Positions 32,823-42,030 are shown, counted from the first letter of the stretch. The stretch: 64,000 bases of DNA from Pseudaminobacter sp040045035 (GCF_040045035.1 NZ_JBDZDS010000009.1:62001-126000); one strand, 5' to 3'. Notes: generated from the sequence alone by a model not told the origin. Numbers and translations: made by a program.

Positions 32823-34694
32823 ATGAAGGAGGAGGACGGGTTGCGCGAGAAGCTGTGGCGGCGGGTCGAGGGTTGGATTGATCCGTTCCAGGATACCGAC
32901 CGCGAGGTCCTGCCGAGCAACGCCTGGCGCTTCATCCTCTATTTCGCCCAGCAGGCGAAGGGTCCCTTCCTGCTGCTTCTGATCGTCGGCGGGGTGGCCG
33001 GCGCGGTGGATGCCGCTCTCTACTGGTCGATAGGTTGGCTCATCGACCTTCTCGACAAGTCATCGCCGCAGACGCTCATCGCGGACCACTGGCCCAAGCT
33101 CGTCGCGCTGCTGGGGCTGCTGCTGGTGGTGCGCACGGCGGTGATGGTGGCTTCGGCGTTGGCCGAACAGCAGATCATCGTGCCGGGCTTCTTCTCCATG
33201 GTGCGCTGGCAGGCCTTCCGGCGCGTCATCGAGCAGCCCTACGGCTTCTACCAGAATGATTTCGCCGGCCGCATCGCCACCAAGATCATGCAGGGCGGCG
33301 AGGCAGTGGGCGACTTCATCGTCAACGTACTGCAGACCATGTGGTCGTTCCTGACCTTCGTGGTGCTGACCACCACGATACTGATGACGCTGGACCCCTG
33401 GATGGGGCTTGTGATCCTGCTGTGGTTCATCGCCTATGTGGCGATCATCCGTTTCCTGCTGCCGGAGATGCGGCAGGCCGGGCGCGCCACGGCCGACCAG
33501 CGCTCCATCTTCAACGGCCGCATGGTCGACGCCTTCACCAACATCGTCGCCGTAAAACTCTACGACAGCGGCCGGCGCGAACATGCCTTCGTGCGCGAGG
33601 GCATGGTCGGGCTCTATGACGCCGTGATCCGCCTGACGCGCGCGATCACCACCGTGCGCTCGGCGGTGGCCTTCACCAACGGCGCCATGATGGCAACGAT
33701 CGCGGCGCTGTGCATCTTCAAATGGACCGGCGGCGGCATCACGTCGGGCGCCATCGCCTCGGCGCTCGGCCTCGTCTTCCGCCTCAACCAGATGTCGGGC
33801 TGGATGATGTTCAACATCAACAGCCTGATCCGCTCCTATGCCACGATCCAGGACGCGACCGGGACGATTTCGGTGCGGCCGGCGATCCGCGATGCGGCCG
33901 ATGCAGTTGCGATGCCGCGCGCCAAGGGCGACATCCGCTTCGAGAACGTCTCGTTCCATTACGGGGCCGCGGACGGCGTGATCGAGAACCTGAGCCTGCA
34001 TGTCCGGCCGGGCGAGCGCGTGGCGCTGATCGGGCCGTCGGGCGCGGGCAAGACCACCATCGTCAATCTGCTGCTGCGTCTGTTCGACGTCGAGAAGGGG
34101 CGGATCCTGGTGGACGGCCACGATATACGCCAGGTCACCCAGGCGTCGCTGCGTGCCCAGTTCGGCGTCGTCAGCCAGGAGGCGATGCTGATGCACCGCT
34201 CCATTCGCGACAATATCGGCTATGGCCGGGAAGGGGCCACGCAGGCCGAGATCGAGGATGCGGCGGAGCGGGCGGTGGCGCACGATTTCATCCTCGGCGT
34301 CTCCGATCCCAAGGACCGGCGCGGCTACGACGCCCATGTCGGCGAGCGCGGGGTCAAGCTTTCCGGCGGCCAGCGCCAGCGCGTGGCGATCGCGCGCATG
34401 ATGCTGAAGGATGCACCCGTGCTCATCCTGGATGAGGCGACCTCGGCGCTCGATTCGGAAGTCGAGGCGGCGATCCAGGACAATCTCTACCGCATGATGC
34501 AGGGCAAGACAGTGATCGCGATCGCCCATCGCCTCTCCACCATCGCCGCTCTCGACCGGCTGATCGTGATCGACGGCGGCGCGATCGTGGAGGAAGGCAC
34601 GCATGACCAACTGCTTGCCCGCGACGGCCTTTATGCGCAGTTGTGGAAGCGCCAGTCCGGCGGCTTCCTCGGCGACCGGCTGGCGGCGGAGTAG
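32823..34694 (+). CDS. ABC transporter, fused permease and ATPase (half-transporter 2)
   Basis: Paralogue of the preceding gene, 623 aa. The membrane domain shows the shared EQPYGFYQNDFAGRIATK-type loop, and the ATPase domain has Walker A GPSGAGKTT (about 404-412), LSGGQRQRVAIAR and VLILDEATSALD, all intact, so both halves should hydrolyse ATP. The ATG at 32823 has only GG-rich sequence upstream; a TTG at 32841 follows GGAGGAGG and is an alternative start six codons later. It is followed 13 bases later by the small 34708 gene. Confidence 0.93.
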   Translation: MKEEDGLREKLWRRVEGWIDPFQDTDREVLPSNAWRFILYFAQQAKGPFLLLLIVGGVAGAVDAALYWSIGWLIDLLDKSSPQTLIADHWPKLVALLGLLLVVRTAVMVASALAEQQIIVPGFFSMVRWQAFRRVIEQPYGFYQNDFAGRIATKIMQGGEAVGDFIVNVLQTMWSFLTFVVLTTTILMTLDPWMGLVILLWFIAYVAIIRFLLPEMRQAGRATADQRSIFNGRMVDAFTNIVAVKLYDSGRREHAFVREGMVGLYDAVIRLTRAITTVRSAVAFTNGAMMATIAALCIFKWTGGGITSGAIASALGLVFRLNQMSGWMMFNINSLIRSYATIQDATGTISVRPAIRDAADAVAMPRAKGDIRFENVSFHYGAADGVIENLSLHVRPGERVALIGPSGAGKTTIVNLLLRLFDVEKGRILVDGHDIRQVTQASLRAQFGVVSQEAMLMHRSIRDNIGYGREGATQAEIEDAAERAVAHDFILGVSDPKDRRGYDAHVGERGVKLSGGQRQRVAIARMMLKDAPVLILDEATSALDSEVEAAIQDNLYRMMQGKTVIAIAHRLSTIAALDRLIVIDGGAIVEEGTHDQLLARDGLYAQLWKRQSGGFLGDRLAAE

Positions 34695-34707
34695 GGGAGG
34701 GCGCGCC

Positions 34708-35034
34708 ATGGCCTTGCGACCGCCAAGCCGTCGTTCCGCAGCCCTCGGCCGTGAAACCGGCGAGGATGTGCTGGGGCACGAACTGCTCGAAGAGATGGCG
34801 ATCTCGCTCGGCAGGGCAGGACGGATCGCCGAACAGGCGCTGTCGCGGCTGCGCGAGCACAAGGGCACCCCGCAGGAGCGGGTGAAGCTGCTCTCGGCGG
34901 CGGCCGAATCGGTGCACGCCTATTTCATCCAGCGAGAACTCTGCGGTCTGCGCCGGCACGACGACGTGATCCGCGATTTCGAAATTCCACGCGAAGTACT
35001 GGTACGGTTGGGAGTAACTGAGCGGAAGCCATGA
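34708..35034 (+). CDS. Small conserved hypothetical protein (DUF6665-like)
   Basis: A 108-aa helical protein: GEDVLGHELLEEMAISLGRAG is followed by a long amphipathic helix and HAYFIQRELCGLRRHDDVI. I believe this is the DUF6665 family, of unknown function, but I cannot confirm it. The ATG follows GGGGAGGG. It ends 229 bases before petA and belongs with the ABC transporter operon by spacing. Confidence 0.72.
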   Translation: MALRPPSRRSAALGRETGEDVLGHELLEEMAISLGRAGRIAEQALSRLREHKGTPQERVKLLSAAAESVHAYFIQRELCGLRRHDDVIRDFEIPREVLVRLGVTERKP

Positions 35035-35263
35035 TCTCGCCGCTTTCCTGGGCCGGGGTGCCATTGCTGTGGGCAGCCGCGACAATCTGCCCTCACCCCT
35101 TTGTCCCGTCTGGACAAGAGCAGCCTTCACGCATAAACCGATCCCGAATGCCGGAGGACACTTCGTCAGCCTGTTCCGCTATGCGGGCCGGGCCGTCGAC
35201 AAATGAGCGGGGACTTGTTTGGCTCTGCCGCCGGTGAGGGTAAGGCGAAAGGATCATAATCCC
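35035..35263. promoter_or_regulatory. petABC upstream region with palindrome TTGTCC-N5-GGACAA
   Basis: A perfect 6-bp inverted repeat lies at 35101-35117. CATAAA at 35132-35137 could be the -10 with TGGACA (35111-35116) as -35, though the spacer of 15 is short. The repeat overlaps that -35 and might be an operator for a petABC regulator. Confidence 0.35.
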
Positions 35264-35827
35264 GTGAGCGCAAACGATACGATCGACCCAACCCGTCGTG
35301 ACTTTCTCTACGTGGCGACCGGCATGGCCGGTGTCGTGGGCGCGGCGGCTGTCGCCTGGCCCTTTATCGACCAGATGCGTCCCGATGCTTCGACGCTGGC
35401 CGCGTCGGCCATCGAGGTGGACGTCTCTTCGCTGACGCCGGGCATGTCTCTGACGGTCAAGTGGCGCGGCAAGCCGGTGTTCATCCGCAATCGCACGCCG
35501 GAAGAAATCAAGGCCGCGCAGGACGTGCCGCTGGACCAGCTCAAGGATCCGGTTGCGCGCAATGCCAACCTTTCCGGCGACGCAACGGCGACCGACACCG
35601 ACCGCTCGGCCGGCAAGGATAAGGAAAACTGGCTGGTCATGGTTGGCGTCTGCACCCATCTGGGCTGCGTGCCGCTCGGTCAGCAAGGCGATTTCGGTGG
35701 CTGGTTCTGCCCCTGCCACGGTTCGCACTACGACACTGCAGGCCGCATCCGTAAGGGGCCGGCGCCGCAGAACATGGCCGTGCCGGTATTCTCGTTCATT
35801 TCCGACACCACCATCCGTATCGGCTGA
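35264..35827 (+). CDS. petA: Ubiquinol--cytochrome c reductase, Rieske iron-sulfur subunit
   Basis: Carries the high-potential [2Fe-2S] cluster of the cytochrome bc1 complex and passes electrons from ubiquinol to cytochrome c1. The 187-aa protein has a twin-arginine membrane anchor (TRRDFLYVATG, residues 10-20, then a helix to about 36). Cluster ligands are Cys130 and His132 (CTHLGC) and Cys149 and His152 (CPCHGSH); Cys135 and Cys151 form the usual disulfide. The start is GTG with AAAGGA upstream. It is first in petABC. Confidence 0.96.
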   Translation: MSANDTIDPTRRDFLYVATGMAGVVGAAAVAWPFIDQMRPDASTLAASAIEVDVSSLTPGMSLTVKWRGKPVFIRNRTPEEIKAAQDVPLDQLKDPVARNANLSGDATATDTDRSAGKDKENWLVMVGVCTHLGCVPLGQQGDFGGWFCPCHGSHYDTAGRIRKGPAPQNMAVPVFSFISDTTIRIG

Positions 35828-35846
35828 GGCAGAAGGACTTACTTCC

Positions 35847-37151
35847 ATGAGCGGTGGACACTCGACCTATTCGCCCAAGACGGGCCTCGGACGCTGGATG
35901 GATGCGCGCTTGCCTTTGCCGCGCCTCGTCCACGATTCCTTCGTTTCCTATCCTGTTCCGCGCAACCTGAACTACAGCTACACGTTCGGCGGCATCCTTT
36001 CGCTGATGCTGGCGGCGCAGATCCTGACCGGCATCGTGCTGGCCATGCACTACGTGTCCGACACGACGCTGGCCTTCCAGTCGGTCGAAAAGATCATGCG
36101 CGACGTGAACTCGGGCTGGCTGCTGCGCTATCTGCACGCCAACGGCGCCTCGATGTTCTTCATCGCCGTCTACGTGCACATCATGCGTGGCCTCTACTAC
36201 GGTTCCTACAAGGCGCCGCGTGAGCTGCTGTGGATCCTCGGCTGCATCATCTATCTGCTGATGATGGCAACGGGCTTCATGGGCTACGTGCTGCCGTGGG
36301 GTCAGATGTCCTTCTGGGGCGCGACCGTCATCACCGGTTTCTTCACCGCCATTCCGCTGGTGGGCGACTGGATCCAGCAGCTGCTGCTCGGTGGCTTCGC
36401 CGTCGACAACCCGACGCTGAACCGCTTCTTCGCGCTGCACTACCTGCTGCCGTTCATGATCGCCGGCGTCGTCGTGCTGCACGTCTGGGCGCTGCACGTC
36501 ACCGGCCAGACCAATCCGACCGGCATCGAGGTGAAGTCGAAGACCGACGTGGTTCCGTTTACGCCCTATGCGACCATCAAGGACGCTTTCGGCATGATCG
36601 TGTTCTTGCTGGTGTTCGCGTACTTCGTCTTCTACATCCCGAACTATCTCGGCCATCCGGACAACTACATCGAGGCGAACTCGCTGAAGACCCCGGCCCA
36701 CATCGTACCTGAATGGTATTACCTGCCCTTCTACGCGATCCTGCGCGCCATCACCTTCAACATCGGCCCGATCGACTCCAAGCTGGGCGGCGTCATTGCG
36801 ATGTTCGGCTCGATCGCGGTGCTGTTCTTCGTGCCGTGGCTCGACACGTCGAAGGTTCGCTCGGCGGCCTATCGTCCCTGGTACAAGCTCTTCTTCTGGC
36901 TCTTCGTTGCCAACGCCATCTTCCTGGGCTGGCTCGGCTCGCGTCCGGCGGAAGGCACCTATGTGGCGATGGCCCAGATGGCGACCCTGTACTACTTCGC
37001 GTTCTTCCTCGTCATCATGCCGGTCCTCGGCCTGATCGAGACCCCTCGGCGCCTGCCGAACTCGATCACCGAAGCCGTGCTCGAGAAGAACAAGGCTGGT
37101 GCGTCGGTTCACCCCGCGGGTGCTGCGGCATCGCCGGAAACCAAAGGCTAA
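35847..37151 (+). CDS. petB: Cytochrome b subunit of the bc1 complex
   Basis: Membrane subunit holding haems bL and bH and the quinol sites of complex III. The 434-aa protein has about eight helices, the haem-helix histidine-rich segments (LRYLHANGASMFF and FFALHYLLPF with HVWALH), and the Qo-site motif PEWY (VPEWYYLPFY). Start ATG 35847 lies 20 bases after petA; the frame is open well upstream but overlaps petA. The Pro/Ala tail after the last helix is common in rhizobia. Confidence 0.97.
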   Translation: MSGGHSTYSPKTGLGRWMDARLPLPRLVHDSFVSYPVPRNLNYSYTFGGILSLMLAAQILTGIVLAMHYVSDTTLAFQSVEKIMRDVNSGWLLRYLHANGASMFFIAVYVHIMRGLYYGSYKAPRELLWILGCIIYLLMMATGFMGYVLPWGQMSFWGATVITGFFTAIPLVGDWIQQLLLGGFAVDNPTLNRFFALHYLLPFMIAGVVVLHVWALHVTGQTNPTGIEVKSKTDVVPFTPYATIKDAFGMIVFLLVFAYFVFYIPNYLGHPDNYIEANSLKTPAHIVPEWYYLPFYAILRAITFNIGPIDSKLGGVIAMFGSIAVLFFVPWLDTSKVRSAAYRPWYKLFFWLFVANAIFLGWLGSRPAEGTYVAMAQMATLYYFAFFLVIMPVLGLIETPRRLPNSITEAVLEKNKAGASVHPAGAAASPETKG

Positions 37152-37177
37152 GCGAGAATCTTGAGAGGGATATCCGC

Positions 37178-38041
37178 ATGAAAAAGATTCTCAACGGATT
37201 GGCTGCTTTCGGTCTGGTCATGGCCGGCACGTTCGGTGCCGCCCTCGCCGCCGAGGAAGCTCACAACGAGGCAGAGCCCACGCACTTCCCGATCATCAAG
37301 CCGACGCAGGAGAAGTGGACATTCTCCGGTCCGTTCGGCCGCTACGACCTGGGCCAGCTGCAGCGCGGCCTCAAGGTCTACAAGGAAGTGTGCTCGGCCT
37401 GTCACTCGATGAACCTGGTGACCTTCCGTACGCTCGAGGACCTCGGCTACTCGGAAGCGCAGGTGAAGGCCTTCGCCGCCGAATACGACATCCAGGACGG
37501 TCCGAACGCCGAAGGCGAGATGTTCACCCGCAAGGGCATTCCGAGCGACCACTTCCCGGCGCCGTTCCCGAACGCCGCCGCTGCTGCTGCCGCCAACAAC
37601 GGTGCGGCTCCGCCAGACTTCTCGCTGATCGCCAAGGCACGCGCCGTGGAGCGCGGCTTCCCGACCTTTGTCTTCGACATCTTCACGCAGTATGCCGAAG
37701 GTGGTCCGGACTACATCCACGCGCTGCTCACCGGCTACGATCACGAGCCGCCGGCAGGCATGGAGATCGCCGAGGGCACGCACTACAACCCGTACTTCAT
37801 CAGCGGCAAGTCGCTGGCCATGGCCAAGCCGATCTCGGACGGCCAGGTGACCTACGAGGACGGCTCGCCGGAGACGGTCGACCAGTATTCGCGTGACGTC
37901 GCGTCGTTCCTGATGTGGGCGGCCGAGCCGCACCTGGAAGCGCGCAAGCAGACCGGCTTCCGCGTCATGGCCTTCCTGCTGCTGTTCGGCGCGCTGGTCT
38001 ATCTGACCAAGCGCAAGGTCTGGGCAAACGTCGCCCACTGA
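37178..38041 (+). CDS. petC: Cytochrome c1 subunit of the bc1 complex
   Basis: Accepts electrons from the Rieske protein and reduces cytochrome c. The 287-aa protein has a signal peptide (about 1-24), the haem site CSACH at residues 72-76, a distal Met region (GKSLAMAKP) and one C-terminal anchor helix (FRVMAFLLLFGALVYL). The ATG has GAGAGGG upstream. It ends the petABC operon, followed by a clear terminator. Confidence 0.97.
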   Translation: MKKILNGLAAFGLVMAGTFGAALAAEEAHNEAEPTHFPIIKPTQEKWTFSGPFGRYDLGQLQRGLKVYKEVCSACHSMNLVTFRTLEDLGYSEAQVKAFAAEYDIQDGPNAEGEMFTRKGIPSDHFPAPFPNAAAAAAANNGAAPPDFSLIAKARAVERGFPTFVFDIFTQYAEGGPDYIHALLTGYDHEPPAGMEIAEGTHYNPYFISGKSLAMAKPISDGQVTYEDGSPETVDQYSRDVASFLMWAAEPHLEARKQTGFRVMAFLLLFGALVYLTKRKVWANVAH

Positions 38042-38075
38042 TGACAGAAACGGCCGCCGCGGCGGAATGTTGAGG

Positions 38076-38102
38076 AAGGGCGCTACGGCGCCCTTTTCTT
38101 TT
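38076..38102 (+). terminator. Rho-independent terminator of petABC
   Basis: An 8-bp perfect stem AAGGGCGC/GCGCCCTT (38076-38083 and 38088-38095) with loop TACG is followed by TTCTTTT. It lies 34 bases after the petC stop. Confidence 0.9.
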
Positions 38103-38145
38103 CGCGCGAGCGGCGCATAACTAGCTGGTAACGGAAAACCCGCCC

Positions 38146-38691
38146 ATGAAGCCTTCCCTAGAAGACACGCTGCTCGCGTCGATCCGCAACATTCCCGACT
38201 ATCCGAAACCGGGCGTGATGTTTCGCGACATCACCACTCTGCTCGGCAATGCGCGCGCCTTCCGGCGAGCCATCGATGAGTTGGTGCACCCCTTTGCCGG
38301 CTCCAAGATCGACAAGATCGCCGGCATCGAGGCGCGTGGCTTCATCCTCGGCGGCGCCATTGCCCACCAGCTTTCGGCCGGCTTCGTGCCGATCCGCAAG
38401 AAGGGCAAGCTGCCGCACGAGACCGTGCGCATCGCCTACAGCCTGGAATACGGGCTGGACGAGATGGAGATGCACAAGGATGCCGTGGAGCCGGGTGAGA
38501 AGGTGATCCTGGTCGACGACCTGATCGCCACCGGCGGCACTGCGGAAGGCGCGGTCAGGCTGCTGCGTCAGATGGGAGCCGACGTCGTTGCGGCGTGCTT
38601 CGTCATCGACCTGCCCGACCTGGGTGGCCGCGCCAAGCTCGAGGCACTGGATGTGCCGGTGCGCACGCTGGTTGCTTTCGAAGGGCACTGA
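38146..38691 (+). CDS. apt: Adenine phosphoribosyltransferase
   Basis: Salvages adenine to AMP using PRPP. The 181-aa protein has the PRPP-binding motif VILVDDLIATGGT and the family start SIRNIPDYPKPGVMFRDIT (in pieces), with GIEARGFILGG between. Length is usual. It has its own short leader after the petABC terminator; a repeat element follows. Confidence 0.96.
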   Translation: MKPSLEDTLLASIRNIPDYPKPGVMFRDITTLLGNARAFRRAIDELVHPFAGSKIDKIAGIEARGFILGGAIAHQLSAGFVPIRKKGKLPHETVRIAYSLEYGLDEMEMHKDAVEPGEKVILVDDLIATGGTAEGAVRLLRQMGADVVAACFVIDLPDLGGRAKLEALDVPVRTLVAFEGH

Positions 38692-38710
38692 GAGCAGGCC
38701 AGAGATCTCG

Positions 38711-38762
38711 TCTCATCTCCCCTCGGGGAAGAGGATGTGCGCGAAGCGAGCGGGTGAGGGGG
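38711..38762. repeat. Short palindromic repeat after apt
   Basis: CTCATCTCCCCTCGGGGAAG followed by GCGCGAAGCGAGCGGGTGAG has the same order of blocks as one half of the element at 10583-10700 (TCCCC..GGGGAAG, then a GCGC hairpin, then GGGTGAGGG). The inner hairpin TCCCC-TCG-GGGGA could also end the apt message. It lies between convergent apt and the MaoC gene. Confidence 0.6.
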
Positions 38763-38798
38763 TATGCGATCGCCCCACCGAGGGCGGGTGCAAACGTG

Positions 38799-39269
38799 TC
38801 AGTCCGCCTTCACCAGAACCGCACTTTCGAACTCCAGCACCTTGTCGCCGGTGGAATCGAAGGCCTCCGCGCGCAGCGTCAGGACTCGCCAGCCGGGTCG
38901 GCTGGCGATGGGGCGATGGCCAAGGCTCGTACGGGTGAAGGTGATGGTCTCGCCGGCATAGACCGGCTTCAGCCATTTCAGGTTCTTGAAGCCGGGTGAG
39001 GGGCCGAATTCCGGCACCGGGCCGGGCCCCGGCCAGCGCTTGTCGCCGGCCTCAACCTGCTGGGCGAGGTTGTAGCGCATCCAGGTTGCGGTGGTGTGCC
39101 AGCCGGAAGCGCAAAGCCGGCCGAAGACGCTGCTCTGCGCCTTCTCCTCATCGATGTGAAAGGACTGCGGGTCGTATTTCGTCGCGAACGCCTTGATTGC
39201 CTCGGGCGTGAAGGTGTGCGAGCCGAGCGTGACGGTGACGCCGATGTCGAAGAATTCGTCGAGCGTCAT
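38799..39269 (-). CDS. MaoC-like dehydratase (hot-dog fold), second of a pair
   Basis: A 156-aa single hot-dog protein with the region DPQSFHIDEEKAQSSVFGRL and SGWHTTATWMR, where the His/Asp pair sits as in R-specific enoyl-CoA hydratases. The ATG at 39269 overlaps the stop of its upstream paralogue (ATGA). Paired MaoC genes of this kind probably form a heterodimer. The acyl substrate is unknown. Confidence 0.87.
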   Translation of the reverse strand: MTLDEFFDIGVTVTLGSHTFTPEAIKAFATKYDPQSFHIDEEKAQSSVFGRLCASGWHTTATWMRYNLAQQVEAGDKRWPGPGPVPEFGPSPGFKNLKWLKPVYAGETITFTRTSLGHRPIASRPGWRVLTLRAEAFDSTGDKVLEFESAVLVKAD

Positions 39270-39727
39270 GCCGCGCCCTCGCGTGTCAGGAACATGCAGG
39301 TGTTTTCCAGTTCGAACACCGCCTCGCCCTTCTGATTGAAGAGTTCGTGGCGGCAGGTGACGAAGCCGAGCTGGGGCCGCGACCTGGACAGGCGCTTGCC
39401 GACCACCGTGCTGCGGCCGGTCAGCATGTCGCCGGCGAGCACAGGCTTCTTCCAACGCACATATTCGATCCCAGGAGCCCCCTGAGACGTGGAGTCGAGC
39501 AGGAAGGCATCGCACATCATCCGCATGAACATCGCGCATGTGTGCCAGCCTGAGGCCGAAAGACCGCCAAGAATGCTGGCCTTGCCCGCCTCTTCGTCCA
39601 GATGCATCGGCTGGGCGTCGAACTCGCTGGCAAATTCGATGATCTCGGCGGCAGTTACGAGCTTGGAGCCGAGTTCGATAGAGGCGCCTTCAGCAAAATC
39701 CTCATAGGCCCATTTCTTGCCTGTCAT
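39266..39727 (-). CDS. MaoC-like dehydratase (hot-dog fold), first of a pair
   Basis: A 153-aa paralogue of the following gene, with the matching block DAQPMHLDEEAGKASILGGL and SGWHTCAMFMR. The ATG at 39727 was chosen because the extra upstream codons to 39814 are not conserved in appearance. It heads the two-gene operon; corA lies upstream on the same strand. Confidence 0.87.
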   Translation of the reverse strand: MTGKKWAYEDFAEGASIELGSKLVTAAEIIEFASEFDAQPMHLDEEAGKASILGGLSASGWHTCAMFMRMMCDAFLLDSTSQGAPGIEYVRWKKPVLAGDMLTGRSTVVGKRLSRSRPQLGFVTCRHELFNQKGEAVFELENTCMFLTREGAA

Positions 39728-39820
39728 GCCAGAATCCTGTTCACGCTTGAACTTCCATTGTGGCCGCTGGCCCCGCGATAGGCAAGCGCCGGAGAAGCGC
39801 CACAGGGTGGCCACCCATTG

Positions 39821-40792
39821 CTACAGCCAGCCGCGCCGCTTGAAGTAGACGTAAGGAAGCACCGCCGACAGCACCATCAGGAACAGCGCGAACGGATAGC
39901 CGAAGCTCCATTTCAGCTCGGGCATTATGTCGAAGTTCATGCCGTAGACGGAGGCGACGACCGTGGGCGGCAGGAAGATCACCGCCGCAACCGAGAAGAT
40001 CTTGATGATGGCGCTCTGCTCGATGTTGACCATGCCGAGCGTGGCGTCGAGCAGGAAGATGGTCTTGTTGGAGAGGAACGAGGCGTGATCGGTGAGCGAG
40101 GCCACGTCGCGCGAAAGCATCTTGGTGCGGGCGCGCAGGTCCCTGTTCTTGCTCTGCATCATGACATTGCCGAGGAAGCCGGAAAGGCGCTGCAAGGTCA
40201 TGAGGCTTTCGCGGATGTTGGACGTCAGCTCCTCCTTGCGGCCGATCGTCTGGAACACCTGGCGGAAGTCGTGGTCGCGTTTAGATGGACTGTCGGAACT
40301 CGGCTGGAAGATGCTGCGCGAGATGCCATCGATGTCATGCCCGATGCGCTCCAGCACGTCGGCGAGGCGATCGACGACCGCCTCCAGCAGGCTGACCAGG
40401 ATGGTTTCGCCGGTGGTGCAGCCCATGGCGGCCTTTTCGGCGCGCATGGGGAAGGTAAGGAAGGCGCGCGGCTCGTGATACCGCACCGTGACCAGCCGGT
40501 TGCCGGAAAGCACGAAGGTAACCGGCGACATGAGGGGATGCTCTTCCTCGGTCTGCGCGGGCAGGGTGGCGGTCATGAAAATGGCGCCGTCCTCTACGTA
40601 GAGGCGCGACGAAATCTCGATTTCCTCCATTTCCTCGCGGGTCGGAATGCTGACGCCGAGCATCTGCTCGATGGCAAGCTCTTCCTCCCTGGTGGGGGAG
40701 AGCAGATCGGCCCACACCACGGCAGCCTTGTGCTGCTGCAGGTCGTCCACCGAACGCAGCCGATCGCCATCGACCACATATGCCTTGATCAT
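39821..40792 (-). CDS. corA: CorA-family magnesium/divalent metal transporter
   Basis: Homopentameric inner-membrane channel for Mg2+ and sometimes Co2+ or Ni2+. The 323-aa protein has a large cytoplasmic N-terminal domain and two C-terminal helices, with the selectivity motif YGMNF at the end of TM1 and FKRRGWL at the C-terminus. Length and layout are typical. No riboswitch-like structure is visible upstream. Confidence 0.95.
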   Translation of the reverse strand: MIKAYVVDGDRLRSVDDLQQHKAAVVWADLLSPTREEELAIEQMLGVSIPTREEMEEIEISSRLYVEDGAIFMTATLPAQTEEEHPLMSPVTFVLSGNRLVTVRYHEPRAFLTFPMRAEKAAMGCTTGETILVSLLEAVVDRLADVLERIGHDIDGISRSIFQPSSDSPSKRDHDFRQVFQTIGRKEELTSNIRESLMTLQRLSGFLGNVMMQSKNRDLRARTKMLSRDVASLTDHASFLSNKTIFLLDATLGMVNIEQSAIIKIFSVAAVIFLPPTVVASVYGMNFDIMPELKWSFGYPFALFLMVLSAVLPYVYFKRRGWL

Positions 40793-40914
40793 CGTCGGTT
40801 CTCCGTGATCGAGGGAGGAAGAGCGCCGGGGCGCGCGGATACCTATCGCGCTTAACGGCAGCGATTCGGCGCGTCAAGGATGGCGGCCGGAGATGACGCT
40901 GCCGTGTCGGGCGA

Positions 40915-42018
40915 TCAGGTGTTGAACTTGAACAGCATCACATCACCGTCCTGCACGACGTATTCCTTGCCTTCGTCGCGCGCCTTGCCGGCCTCCTTGG
41001 CCGCGACTTCGCCGCCGAGCGTGACATAGTCGTTGTAGGCGATTGTCTGGGCGCGAATGAAGCCGCGTTCGAAGTCAGTGTGGATGACGCCCGCGGCACC
41101 CGGCGCCTTGGTGCCCTTCTGGATGGTCCAGGCGCGTGTTTCCTTGGGGCCGGCGGTGAAATAGGTGATGAGGTGCAAGAGGTCGTAGCCAGCGCGGATA
41201 AGCTTGTCGAGGCCAGGCTCATCGAGGCCGAGATCGGTGAGAAACTCCTTGGCCTCCTCGTCGGGAAGCTGGGCCACCTCGGCTTCGATCGCCGCCGAGA
41301 TGATGACGGTTCCCGCGCCCTGGGCGGCCGCCATCTTTTCCACGGCTGCGGTGTGCTCGTTGCCGGTCGCGGCCTGGCTTTCGGCGACGTTGCAGACATA
41401 AAGGACCGGGTGCGAAGTCAGCAGGTTCAGGCCCTGCAGGATGACGAGGTCCTCGTGTGCGATGCCCTTGAGCAGGATGCGCACGGGCTTGCCGTCCTGG
41501 AGCAGCGCCAGTGCCTGTTCCATCATCGGCAGGACGGTCGTTGCTTCCTTGTCCTTGCCGGCGGCGCGCTTGCGGATCTGCACGATGCGGCGCTCGAGGC
41601 TTTCGAGGTCGGCGAGCATCAGCTCGGTCTCGACTGTCTCGGCGTCGGCGACGGGGTCGATGCGGCCCTCGACATGGGTGATGTCGTCATCCTCGAAGCA
41701 GCGCAGCACGTGCACGATGGCGTCGACCTCGCGGATATTGGCGAGGAACTGGTTGCCCAGGCCTTCGCCCTTGGAGGCGCCGCGCACTAGGCCGGCAATG
41801 TCGACGAAGGAGATGCGGGTGGGGATGATCTCCTTGGACTTGGCGGCCTCGGAGATCTTCTTCAGGCGCGGATCCGGAACCGCCACCTCGCCGGTGTTCG
41901 GCTCGATGGTGCAGAAGGGATAGTTGGCGGCCTGCGCGGCGGCGGTGCGCGTCAGGGCGTTGAAGAGCGTGGACTTGCCGACGTTGGGCAGCCCAACGAT
42001 GCCGCATTTGAAACCCAT
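40915..42018 (-). CDS. ychF: Redox-regulated ATPase YchF (OLA1-like)
   Basis: An Obg-family P-loop protein that prefers ATP and associates with ribosomes. The 367-aa protein shows G1 GLPNVGKSTLFNAL (residues 8-21), G3 DIAGLV, the altered G4 NVAE (typical for the ATPase members) and a C-terminal TGS domain ending DGDVMLFKFNT. In many Proteobacteria it is next to pth, as it is here, with a toxin-antitoxin pair inserted between. Confidence 0.96.
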   Translation of the reverse strand: MGFKCGIVGLPNVGKSTLFNALTRTAAAQAANYPFCTIEPNTGEVAVPDPRLKKISEAAKSKEIIPTRISFVDIAGLVRGASKGEGLGNQFLANIREVDAIVHVLRCFEDDDITHVEGRIDPVADAETVETELMLADLESLERRIVQIRKRAAGKDKEATTVLPMMEQALALLQDGKPVRILLKGIAHEDLVILQGLNLLTSHPVLYVCNVAESQAATGNEHTAAVEKMAAAQGAGTVIISAAIEAEVAQLPDEEAKEFLTDLGLDEPGLDKLIRAGYDLLHLITYFTAGPKETRAWTIQKGTKAPGAAGVIHTDFERGFIRAQTIAYNDYVTLGGEVAAKEAGKARDEGKEYVVQDGDVMLFKFNT

Positions 42019-42030
42019 GGTGTATCAGCC

